A program made the translations under genes and the position numbers. Shown here in pieces: positions 28,086 through 35,622 of a stretch of DNA of 64,000 nt. The number at the start of each line of letters is the position of its first letter. Position 1 is the stretch's first letter. This stretch comes from Rhodothermaceae bacterium (GTDB lineage Bacteria; Bacteroidota; Rhodothermia; Rhodothermales; Bin80): positions 62,001 through 126,000 of the forward strand of contig VXSC01000044.1 of the NCBI GenBank assembly GCA_009838195.1. Reading direction: 5' to 3'. Under the pieces are notes generated by a model, which saw only the letters and a program-made list of their open reading frames with translations, made no database searches and was not told the DNA's origin.

Positions 28086-29279
28086 ATGGGCAGAAGACGT
28101 AGCTTTTTGGTTGCCGGTATTACCCTTGTCGGGTGTGTGGCTATTGCCGCTACTCTCATCGCTCGAAGACCTGAAACTGCCCGCCAGGCTGTTCCCCCAC
28201 GTGCCCCGTTTGTAACTACCGATTCCGTTACGAGTGGAGAGGGACCAATCCCGATATATGGCGGAGGTACTGTACGCCCATATGCAGAAGTGAATGTGAC
28301 AGCGGAAATTTCCGGCAGAATCGTGTGGGTGAATCCTGTCTTCCAAAGTGGAGGACTAGTGTCCTCAGGTGAGATTCTATTTCGAATTGATGATGCAGAT
28401 TACTTGGGTAGAGTAGACAGGGCACACGCCAATGTAGCCGCTCAAGAACTTGAGTTAATGCGTGTGAAGGAAGAATCCAGTATTGCGAAGACACAGTTCG
28501 AGAGGTGGGAAAATGAGGGGAATACTGAACAACCCAGCCCCTTAGCGTTGTGGGAACCCCAACTAGCAGCTGCTCAGGCCGCGCTGAACAGGGACCAGGC
28601 TGAGCTCGTCGAAGCCGAATTGCATCTTTCCAGAGTCGCCATTAAAAGTCCCTTTACGGCCGCGGTTTTGAGCGAGTCTGTTACAGTAGGACAGTTCGTG
28701 GCACCAGGCCAAAATGTTGGACGCATATATAGTATTGATACGGTTGAGGTAGTGGTACCACTTCCAGACGAAAGTGCGGCACTGATTCCTGGACTCTGGG
28801 GATTGAGACCAAGCGCCCAAAACAAACGGGCTTCCGCTCGTGTAATCGCAAAGTATGGCGAACGGCATTATTTGTGGACGGGTTATGTCGATCGTGCGGA
28901 AGCGGCGCTGAAAAAGCAGACACGCACAATTGAAGTGGTCATTCGTGTACCCAATCCGTTCACAGCTGGATCAGACCTGAACACGGAAGACTTCACGCAG
29001 TCGAACAGCATCCCACCTCTTCTGATCGGTAAGTTTGTGAACGTCGAAATTGACGGAGCAATTCCAGACCAGTATTTCAGGGTACGGCGATCAGCTCTCA
29101 AACCGGATGCTGAGGTATGGGTTGTGCGCAACGATGTACTGAACCGCGTTCCTGTACAAGTGCTGCAGCGCTCAGAGGATGAGGTTTTTCTTATTGGATC
29201 CCTTGAGGCAGGACAACAAGTTGTTGTGAGTGGAATCCAAGCAGCCATTGATGGGATGGCAGTACGGACCCAATTATAA
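28086..29279 (+). CDS. RND efflux periplasmic adaptor (membrane fusion protein)
   Basis: A 397-residue HlyD/AcrA-type adaptor that bridges an inner-membrane RND pump to an outer-membrane channel. The N terminus has basic residues and a hydrophobic segment (residues 6-26) that anchors or exports it. The lipoyl-like domain starts at GGGTVRPYAEVNVTAEISGRI and returns as LSRVAIKSPFTAAVLSESVTVGQFV, flanking a helical hairpin (AHANVAAQELELMRVKEE to LNRDQAELVEAELH). The beta-barrel and membrane-proximal domains follow. The pump gene is 172 bp downstream; no TolC-type gene is in the window. Its location just after the oxygenase/methyltransferase block makes export of that product one option. Confidence 0.88.
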   Translation: MGRRRSFLVAGITLVGCVAIAATLIARRPETARQAVPPRAPFVTTDSVTSGEGPIPIYGGGTVRPYAEVNVTAEISGRIVWVNPVFQSGGLVSSGEILFRIDDADYLGRVDRAHANVAAQELELMRVKEESSIAKTQFERWENEGNTEQPSPLALWEPQLAAAQAALNRDQAELVEAELHLSRVAIKSPFTAAVLSESVTVGQFVAPGQNVGRIYSIDTVEVVVPLPDESAALIPGLWGLRPSAQNKRASARVIAKYGERHYLWTGYVDRAEAALKKQTRTIEVVIRVPNPFTAGSDLNTEDFTQSNSIPPLLIGKFVNVEIDGAIPDQYFRVRRSALKPDAEVWVVRNDVLNRVPVQVLQRSEDEVFLIGSLEAGQQVVVSGIQAAIDGMAVRTQL

Positions 29280-29451
29280 GGGGATTCCAGCCTACCGAGA
29301 CCATGCAACCCGGGCATTGCATCCATGAACACGGCAAGAGATATTCTCAAATTCAGATCAATCGTGAACATAGCAATATGAGCATCCAGTCTGAAGTTGA
29401 TCAAACTTTCCCCTACGTGTTGTTTCCAAACCCTAGAATCCGATTGCGCTG

Positions 29452-32400
29452 ATGAATCAGGAGGGCCCCTATTCGGGTGAGCCGGCAGGGCCAATCGCCT
29501 ATATGGCGAGTAATCGGATTGCCCCCAATTTGTTAATGTTTGGCATTATCGCCTTGGGCCTTGTATCACTTGGGGGTCTGGAGCGGGAAGGCTGGCCGGT
29601 AGTCCCCTTCAATATGATTGAAGTTTTCATGGCCTATCCTGGGGCTACGCCAGAAGAGATTGAAGAATCCATCATAGTAAAGATTGAAGAGCGAATTGAG
29701 ACACTGGAGGATGTCAAGGCAATCAGATCCCTAGCCGCTCCCGGGCTGGCATCCGTCAGAATTCAGTGGCGAACCGGCACGAATCTCAGCGAAGCGATGG
29801 ACGAGGTGCAGGCTGCTGTCGGACAAATTCAGTCTTTTCCGGCCACAGCCGAGCGCCCCCAGTTTTGGGAAATGGACAGCCGTACCAGTGTGATTCGACT
29901 GATGCTTTTCGGTGATGCCACCGAACGCGCGCTGAAAGAACTTGCCTATCAAGTCAGAAATGAATTAAAAACTTTGCCTAGCGTATCCCTCGTCGAAGTC
30001 AGCGGCACGAGGGATTATGAGATCTCTATTGAGGTACCACTTGCTACATTGCGCGCGCTCGGATTGACGCTGGAGGACATTGCCTACGCTGTCCGCCAGA
30101 GCTCACTCAATCTTTCTGCCGGGAGCATTGACACAAGGGAGTCCGAGGTCCGGGTGCGCACTATTGGCCAGAATTACAATCAACTTGATTTTGAGGAAAT
30201 CGCCATTGTTGCTCAAAACGACGGTGCGATTGTGCGTCTCAGAGATATTGCAACGATTCGGGACGGATTCCAGGAAAACAATATGATTGTTCGCCATCAG
30301 GGCACGCCGGCAGTTTTCGTGGAAGTCTATCGAGGAGAAGATGAGAATGTTAAAACGATTTCGGACACAGTCAATGAGCACGTACGGGATGTGATCCTGC
30401 CTTCACTTCCCGATGGTATTGGGATTACTGTATGGAACGATGATTCTCCTGTCTATGCAGAGCGTGCAGGTCTTTTGGTTCGGAATGGTATTCTGGGCTT
30501 CATCTTAGTTTTCATCGCCTTGGCCCTTTTTCTTGAGATCCGGCTTGCAATATGGGTTATTTTCGGTCTGGTCACCTCCGGTGTAGGTGCATTGTCGGTC
30601 ATGCTGTGGCTTGATCTTCCACTCAACGCCCAGTCACTTTTCGCATTCCTCCTGGCAATCGGTATTATTGTGGACGACGCCATTGTCGTAGCCGAGAGAA
30701 TCTATTCTCAGCGCATGAAAGGTCTTCCTGGACCGGTCGCTGCGATCCGGGGAACACGAAGAATCAAGACAGCACTAACCTTCGCAGTCCTCACCTCGAT
30801 AGCGGCGTTTACTCCTCTGCTCTTCATTCCGGGTGGTGTTGGAGAGGTATGGTTCGCATTGCCGGCGATTGTTATTGGTATGCTGGTGATTTCTCTGATT
30901 GAAGCACTTTTCATTCTACCTGCGCATCTGTCCCACCTGCCGGGTCCGGAATGGACGCCATCCAATTTTGCAGATAAATTCCTTTTTCGTATTCGAACAT
31001 CCGTAGATCAAGGGCTGACCAGGTTCCTTAAGGGCCCCTTGAATCGCGCCCTCCGCTTTGCTACGGATTATCCCGCAATTATTATTTCGGGAACCCTCGG
31101 TTTGTTTGTACTCTGTGTGTCGCTAATTCCGGCAGGCGTGGTTCCGACAACACTTATCGGCGTAGTCGAGGGTGATTTTGTCACTGCTACGCTTGAAATG
31201 CCAGAGGGAACGCCCGAAGAGAGAACTCTTGAAGTTGCAATGGAACTGGAGGCTGCAGGCAGACGCGTGATTGAACGTTTGGATCAGGAAGGGCCGGAGG
31301 GCGCCCCTTCACTGCTGCAGGGGACACTCATCGTGGTAGGTCAAGGCCCTCGTGTAGAAGGAGGAGGACTTGATTCATCTCCTACCATGAATCCCCAGTC
31401 CCATATTGCCGGTATTGAAATCAGGTTACTGAGTGCCCAACAACGGGATATGTCCACCATTACAATTATGCAGGCTTGGCGGGAAGAGGTGGGAATCTTG
31501 CCCTATGTCCGGGGAATTGCTTTCAGTGGTGATGTCATCAACCTGGGAAATCCTGTGGAGGTTGTTCTATCTCACCCAAACTCAGAGCGTCTCATTGTTG
31601 CTGCCGATTCAGTAGTGAATAGCCTGTATAGTGTGGCCGGTGTCTTTGATATCCGCTCGGATCATGCCCCGGGGATCGGGGAGATTCAGCTGGGGTTAAG
31701 GCCTGAAGCGCGAACACTCGGCATCACCGTCGAAGATCTGGCACAACAGGTACGGTCAGCTTTTTTTGGTGTGGAGGCGGTAAGACTGCAGCGAGGCGAA
31801 GAAGAAGTCCGGGTCTATACGCGCTTGCCCGCTAGTGAGCGAGAAGCAATCACGGACGTCGAAGGATATTTGATCCAGACGCAATCAGATGGGAAGGTTC
31901 CGATCCACCAAGTTGCCACGATGACAATGGGAACATCCCCACCAGTAATTCGACGCAGAGACGGGCAACGAATTGTGACCGTGACGGCAGATGTGAATGC
32001 TGAAGTGATCTCTGGATCACAGGCCAACGAGATTCTTGAAAATAGATTCCTCCCAGATATAACCGCTTCCGAGCCGGAGTTAACCTATTCCTTTGGGGGG
32101 GAACAGCAAGAACAACTGGAGTCTCTGGGAGCACTCAACCGTGGTTTTATGCTTGCCATGCTGGCGATATACGCGTTGTTGGCGATTCCCCTGCGCTCCT
32201 ATCGTAAACCATTCCTATTGATGGCCATCGTGCCATTTGGCCTTATTGGAATTATCCTTGGTCATGTGATACTAGGCCTCCCGCTCAGCGCTGTTTCTTT
32301 CCTGGGCTTTTTCGGCCTCAGCGGGGTCATTGTGAACGATTCGTTAGTAATGATTGATTCAATCGATCGACGCATTCGAGAGGGAAGTACACCAAGACAC

Positions 32401-32649
32401 GCAATTGTCGAAGGTGCTAAGAGTCGCTTCCGTCCCATTATGCTAACGTCAGTGACTACATTTTTGGCATTTGTGCCGCTTATCCTAGAACCCGCGATTC
32501 AAGCACAGTATCTGGTCCCATTCGCGGCATCATTAGGCGTTGGTATCATGATTACAACTGCAATCCTGATGCTGCTCTTACCTGCACTGATGGCTGCTTT
32601 CTCTCGAATCAACTCCAATCGCACTGCACAGGATATGCAGAATGCCTGA
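29452..32649 (+). CDS. RND-family efflux permease (AcrB/MexB-like)
   Basis: A 1065-residue resistance-nodulation-division pump with the usual twelve membrane segments in two repeats. Visible elements: GGLEREGWPVVPFNMIEVFM (first periplasmic entry), PGATPEEIEESIIVKIEERI (porter domain), the transmembrane-4 stretch AIGIIVDDAIVVAERIYS with paired Asp for proton relay, and in the second half FFGLSGVIVNDSLVMIDSID. It works with the adaptor encoded upstream to expel hydrophobic or amphipathic compounds using proton motive force. The substrate is unknown. A degenerate copy of the 3' end of the P450 gene begins 16 bp after its stop. Confidence 0.94.
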   Translation: MNQEGPYSGEPAGPIAYMASNRIAPNLLMFGIIALGLVSLGGLEREGWPVVPFNMIEVFMAYPGATPEEIEESIIVKIEERIETLEDVKAIRSLAAPGLASVRIQWRTGTNLSEAMDEVQAAVGQIQSFPATAERPQFWEMDSRTSVIRLMLFGDATERALKELAYQVRNELKTLPSVSLVEVSGTRDYEISIEVPLATLRALGLTLEDIAYAVRQSSLNLSAGSIDTRESEVRVRTIGQNYNQLDFEEIAIVAQNDGAIVRLRDIATIRDGFQENNMIVRHQGTPAVFVEVYRGEDENVKTISDTVNEHVRDVILPSLPDGIGITVWNDDSPVYAERAGLLVRNGILGFILVFIALALFLEIRLAIWVIFGLVTSGVGALSVMLWLDLPLNAQSLFAFLLAIGIIVDDAIVVAERIYSQRMKGLPGPVAAIRGTRRIKTALTFAVLTSIAAFTPLLFIPGGVGEVWFALPAIVIGMLVISLIEALFILPAHLSHLPGPEWTPSNFADKFLFRIRTSVDQGLTRFLKGPLNRALRFATDYPAIIISGTLGLFVLCVSLIPAGVVPTTLIGVVEGDFVTATLEMPEGTPEERTLEVAMELEAAGRRVIERLDQEGPEGAPSLLQGTLIVVGQGPRVEGGGLDSSPTMNPQSHIAGIEIRLLSAQQRDMSTITIMQAWREEVGILPYVRGIAFSGDVINLGNPVEVVLSHPNSERLIVAADSVVNSLYSVAGVFDIRSDHAPGIGEIQLGLRPEARTLGITVEDLAQQVRSAFFGVEAVRLQRGEEEVRVYTRLPASEREAITDVEGYLIQTQSDGKVPIHQVATMTMGTSPPVIRRRDGQRIVTVTADVNAEVISGSQANEILENRFLPDITASEPELTYSFGGEQQEQLESLGALNRGFMLAMLAIYALLAIPLRSYRKPFLLMAIVPFGLIGIILGHVILGLPLSAVSFLGFFGLSGVIVNDSLVMIDSIDRRIREGSTPRHAIVEGAKSRFRPIMLTSVTTFLAFVPLILEPAIQAQYLVPFAASLGVGIMITTAILMLLLPALMAAFSRINSNRTAQDMQNA

Positions 32650-32664
32650 TCCTGTCTTAGACCA

Positions 32665-32850
32665 GACCTTCCGATTGCTGCAACCTCTTGCTCATTGCCT
32701 ACCACTTTAAACTGGAGATTTTACCTAAAGAGGGGAAGTCAAAATCAATCCACTTCCGAACTATTATCCCCCGAAAACATCTCAAGTTTCGCGTCACTGA
32801 AATCAGCCCCCCACTGCATGAGAGTGTGTGATAGGGCACTGGTAGCCCGG
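32665..32850 (+). pseudogene. Decayed duplicate of the 3' end of the GPP34-P450 gene
   Basis: This stretch aligns with about 26077-26265: the last 55 codons of the P450 gene plus some 25 bases beyond its stop. Long exact blocks include TGCCTACCACTTTAAACTGG and, after the stop, GCATGAGAGTGTG. Single-base deletions (in the AACCTC region and in the run of G after AAAGAG) and an extra C before CGAAAA shift the frame, so it encodes nothing intact. No heme-loop part is present. Similarity fades near 32850. It shows that a second P450 copy, or a duplication of this segment, once existed here. The two copies are direct repeats about 6.6 kb apart, bracketing the methyltransferase and RND genes. Confidence 0.85.
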
Positions 32851-32913
32851 GTTTTTCAGAGTCTGACGCCGCCTCACCTCCAGTAATTTTTAAGGTTAAG
32901 TAAGCGACATCTA

Positions 32914-33090
32914 GCCTCAGAGAGGCATCAAGAAAAGATCATTTTTCTGTGAAGCACTTAAAGGTTGTCACCCATCAATACATAACCAGGACCGTTCTTG
33001 GTTATCCTTGATCTCAAGCTGATAAAAAAGAGCGTCTACGCAGGCGTGGGTGATATTGGAGACACGATCTCCAAAAGCGTACTTTATCAG
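32914..33090 (+). ncRNA. Hairpin-rich leader before the MoxR gene, unknown RNA element
   Basis: Five inverted repeats lie within 180 bases. They are GCCTC-AGA-GAGGC (32914-32926); AGAAAA-GATCAT-TTTTCT (32931-32948); ATAACCAGG-ACCGTT-CTTGGTTAT (32982-33005, one G-U pair); and TTGGAGA-CACGA-TCTCCAA (33056-33074), which lies inside CTGATAAA (33019-33026) paired with TTTATCAG (33083-33090). The moxR ATG is 70 bp further on. I do not recognise a known riboswitch or leader. It may be a 5' UTR element of moxR or a small RNA. Confidence 0.4.
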
Positions 33091-33160
33091 CAGGCTACCC
33101 GGGTGAACATGATGGTTAAGATCGCGTAAGTTCGCCGATGCTTGACTAAACCACTACTCC

Positions 33161-34156
33161 ATGGCCAATTTTGATCTTGCTCAGGTTAGCGAACATATTC
33201 GTATTGAGAGTGCTTTTGTAGACGATTTGCGTGAAGAGATCGGACGTGTTGTCGTCGGGCAAGACTATATGGTCGAACGCCTGATGATCGGACTGCTCGC
33301 TTCAGGGCATGTGTTGCTGGAAGGAGTTCCCGGGCTGGCAAAGACCTTGACCGTAAGTTCTCTTGCCCGGTCCATTGGCGGACAATTTCAGCGTATTCAA
33401 TTTACCCCAGACCTCCTCCCCGCCGACCTTTTGGGTACACTGATCTACAATCAGCAGACTGGAGATTTCTCCATCAAAAAAGGACCGCTTTTTGCGAATA
33501 TGGTGCTTGCGGATGAGGTGAACCGCTCTCCGGCAAAGGTTCAGAGTGCTTTGCTGGAAAGTATGCAGGAGCGGCAAATTACAATTGGGGAAACGACTTT
33601 TCCGCTTGAGGAACCGTTCCTAGTGCTTGCAACACAGAACCCTATTGAGCAGGAAGGAACCTACCCCTTACCTGAGGCGCAGGTCGACCGCTTCATGTTG
33701 AAGATTAAGGTCGGCTATCCCTCCCATGAGGAGGAGATAGAAATCATGCGTCGGATGGCTCGAACCAACCCCGACACCGAAGTCAAAACGATCGTTCAAT
33801 CCGAAAAGATTCTGTCTGCCCGGCTAGTCCTGAATGAGCTCTATATGGATGAGCGTGTCGAACGCTATATCGTAGACCTGGTCATTGCCACGCGGGACCC
33901 CAATTCCTTTGATTTACCTGACCTGGTGCCCCTGATTGAATACGGCGCCTCCCCCAGGGCAACAATCAACCTGAACCTTGCGGCAAGAGCCCATGCATTC
34001 CTTCGTCATCGCGCTTATGTGACTCCCGAAGATGTACGCTCAATTGCCATGGACGTGCTCCGCCACCGCCTAGCCGTAACCTATGAGGCAGAGGCCGAAG
34101 AAATGGAAGCCGAAGTAATTATTCAGAAAATTCTTGACAAGATTGAGGTTCCTTAG
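33161..34156 (+). CDS. MoxR-family AAA+ ATPase
   Basis: A 331-residue cytosolic AAA+ ATPase of the MoxR group, which acts as a chaperone for maturation of metal-containing or envelope-associated complexes. Walker A is GVPGLAKT, Walker B VLADEVNRSPAK, sensor 1 LATQNPIEQEGTYPLPEAQ with the arginine-finger region VDRFML, and the lid domain has sensor 2 in GASPRATINL. MoxR genes usually precede DUF58 and von Willebrand A genes; here a M23 peptidase gene follows instead, so it is an orphan by context. A hairpin-rich leader lies upstream. Confidence 0.93.
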   Translation: MANFDLAQVSEHIRIESAFVDDLREEIGRVVVGQDYMVERLMIGLLASGHVLLEGVPGLAKTLTVSSLARSIGGQFQRIQFTPDLLPADLLGTLIYNQQTGDFSIKKGPLFANMVLADEVNRSPAKVQSALLESMQERQITIGETTFPLEEPFLVLATQNPIEQEGTYPLPEAQVDRFMLKIKVGYPSHEEEIEIMRRMARTNPDTEVKTIVQSEKILSARLVLNELYMDERVERYIVDLVIATRDPNSFDLPDLVPLIEYGASPRATINLNLAARAHAFLRHRAYVTPEDVRSIAMDVLRHRLAVTYEAEAEEMEAEVIIQKILDKIEVP

Positions 34157-34325
34157 TCCTTATTATATACTATCTAAATGAATTACGTGTATGAAAACGT
34201 AATCATTCTGTCAATTCACACGTAGAAATGGGAAATCGGTTTTATTTCGAAACCTGTAGCGTATATTTCTCTCGCGCAGTGCCTTCTTCCCGTCGGTTCA
34301 TTTATTGACAAAATTTTGTGATGGA

Positions 34326-35291
34326 ATGAGGTTAAGGAAATACCAACTTGACCCGCGTACACTTGAGCCGGTATTAGCACCTTACGGTTTTGTCCGTCCT
34401 CTATTATGGGGCGGGGGGGTGCTTGCGGGGCTCGTCGCCATATGGTTTGTGGCTGATCTTCTCGGAACTTCGGTACAGGAACAGAGGCTCATAGCAGAGA
34501 ATCAGGCCCTCCAGGATGAGCTCTCTGAATCCCGTCAACGAGTGAGTGGCTTGAGTGAACAATTGGACAATCTCTCGGAGACAGATCGGGAGTTGTACCG
34601 GTTGATCCTGCAGGCTGATTCTATTCCGAGTGATGTGCGTCAGGTAGGTGTTGGTGGTGTAGACCCGTATGCTCACTTTGATGGATTCAGCAAAACAACA
34701 TCTGAACTTCTTCGAGATCACGCCGAACTCCTTGATCAGCTTGAAAGACAGATCAGTCTGCAAACTGCCAGCTTTCAGTATCTCGAAACACTTGGAATCA
34801 AACGAATAGAGGCGCTGGCACAACTTCCAGCCATTTCGCCCACAAAGGGAGGCCGTATTGCCTCTGGTTTTGGCTACCGTTTGCATCCAATCCTCCATTA
34901 CCGGAGGATGCACTCCGGTTTGGACATTGCTGTACCCCGAGGCAGTCCGGTATATGCTACGGGAGCAGGGGTCATTGAAGACATTGCGTACTCCAATATC
35001 GGATATGGCCGCTATGTTCTCATCGATCATCCTGAAGCTGGATATAAAACACTCTATGGCCACTTAGACTCAGTATTGCCAAACATCAGGGAGGGCGTGG
35101 AGGTTGTTCGTGGACAACAAATTGCAAAAAGTGGAAACACTGGATTGAGCGTTGCTCCTCATGTCCACTATGAGGTACGCGATCACAGTAATAATGCCCT
35201 TGATCCTCGCTACTTTCTGGGGCCCAGTATGACACCGCAACAGTACCAGGAACTCTTGGACCGGGCAGACAACCTCAGCAGTCTTCCGTAG
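34326..35291 (+). CDS. M23-family peptidoglycan endopeptidase, membrane anchored
   Basis: A 321-residue protein with a short cytoplasmic head, one transmembrane segment (about residues 28-46, LLWGGGVLAGLVAIWFVADL), a coiled coil (about 52-95, EQRLIAENQALQDELSESRQ) and a C-terminal LytM/M23 domain. Zinc ligands are visible: H in FGYRLHPIL, H and D in MHSGLDIAVP, and H-x-H in APHVHYEV. This is the complete active set, so it should cut peptide cross-links in the periplasm. I chose the ATG at 34326; a TTG seven codons upstream (34305) is the only other nearby option. Confidence 0.92.
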   Translation: MRLRKYQLDPRTLEPVLAPYGFVRPLLWGGGVLAGLVAIWFVADLLGTSVQEQRLIAENQALQDELSESRQRVSGLSEQLDNLSETDRELYRLILQADSIPSDVRQVGVGGVDPYAHFDGFSKTTSELLRDHAELLDQLERQISLQTASFQYLETLGIKRIEALAQLPAISPTKGGRIASGFGYRLHPILHYRRMHSGLDIAVPRGSPVYATGAGVIEDIAYSNIGYGRYVLIDHPEAGYKTLYGHLDSVLPNIREGVEVVRGQQIAKSGNTGLSVAPHVHYEVRDHSNNALDPRYFLGPSMTPQQYQELLDRADNLSSLP

Positions 35292-35400
35292 CTGGATTGA
35301 CGTTTTTTTTCGGGTTACCCCTCTGCATTACAACATATTCCTCTGAATTGCATAATATCCGGTTTCTAACTCGGATCACAAAGCGCACGTTAAATTCAAA

Positions 35401-35622
35401 ATGGGATACTGGACACTCGAACTGGCCTCCTATCTCGAGGATGCTCCCTGGCCAGCCACACAGGAAGAGCTCATTGATTATGCCGAACGTACAGGAGCTC
35501 CTTTCGAAGTGATGGAGAACCTCCGGGAGCTCGAGGACGAAGGCGAACCCTACGAAAGCATGGATGAAGTATGGCCTGATTACCCGACGGCCGACGACGA
35601 TTTCTACTTCGAGGACGAGTAG
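35401..35622 (+). CDS. DUF2795 small acidic protein
   Basis: A 73-residue protein matching the DUF2795 family by LASYLEDAPWPATQEELIDY, ERTGAPFEVMENLRELEDEG and EPYESMDEVWPDYP. It is predicted to be cytosolic and helical, with a highly acidic tail (DDDFYFEDE). Function is unknown; members are common in Bacteroidota-related bacteria. Its 3' end overlaps the start of the BamA/TamA-like gene by 59 bp in another frame. Confidence 0.88.
   Translation: MGYWTLELASYLEDAPWPATQEELIDYAERTGAPFEVMENLRELEDEGEPYESMDEVWPDYPTADDDFYFEDE

Noticed and set aside
26077-32850. Composite transposon bounded by direct repeats
   Set aside because: The direct repeats are a gene 3' end and its decayed copy; there is no transposase, terminal inverted repeat or target-site duplication in sight.
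34404-35063. Minus-strand frame of 219 codons opposite the M23 peptidase
   Set aside because: Antisense to a complete LytM domain with all zinc ligands; no features of its own.
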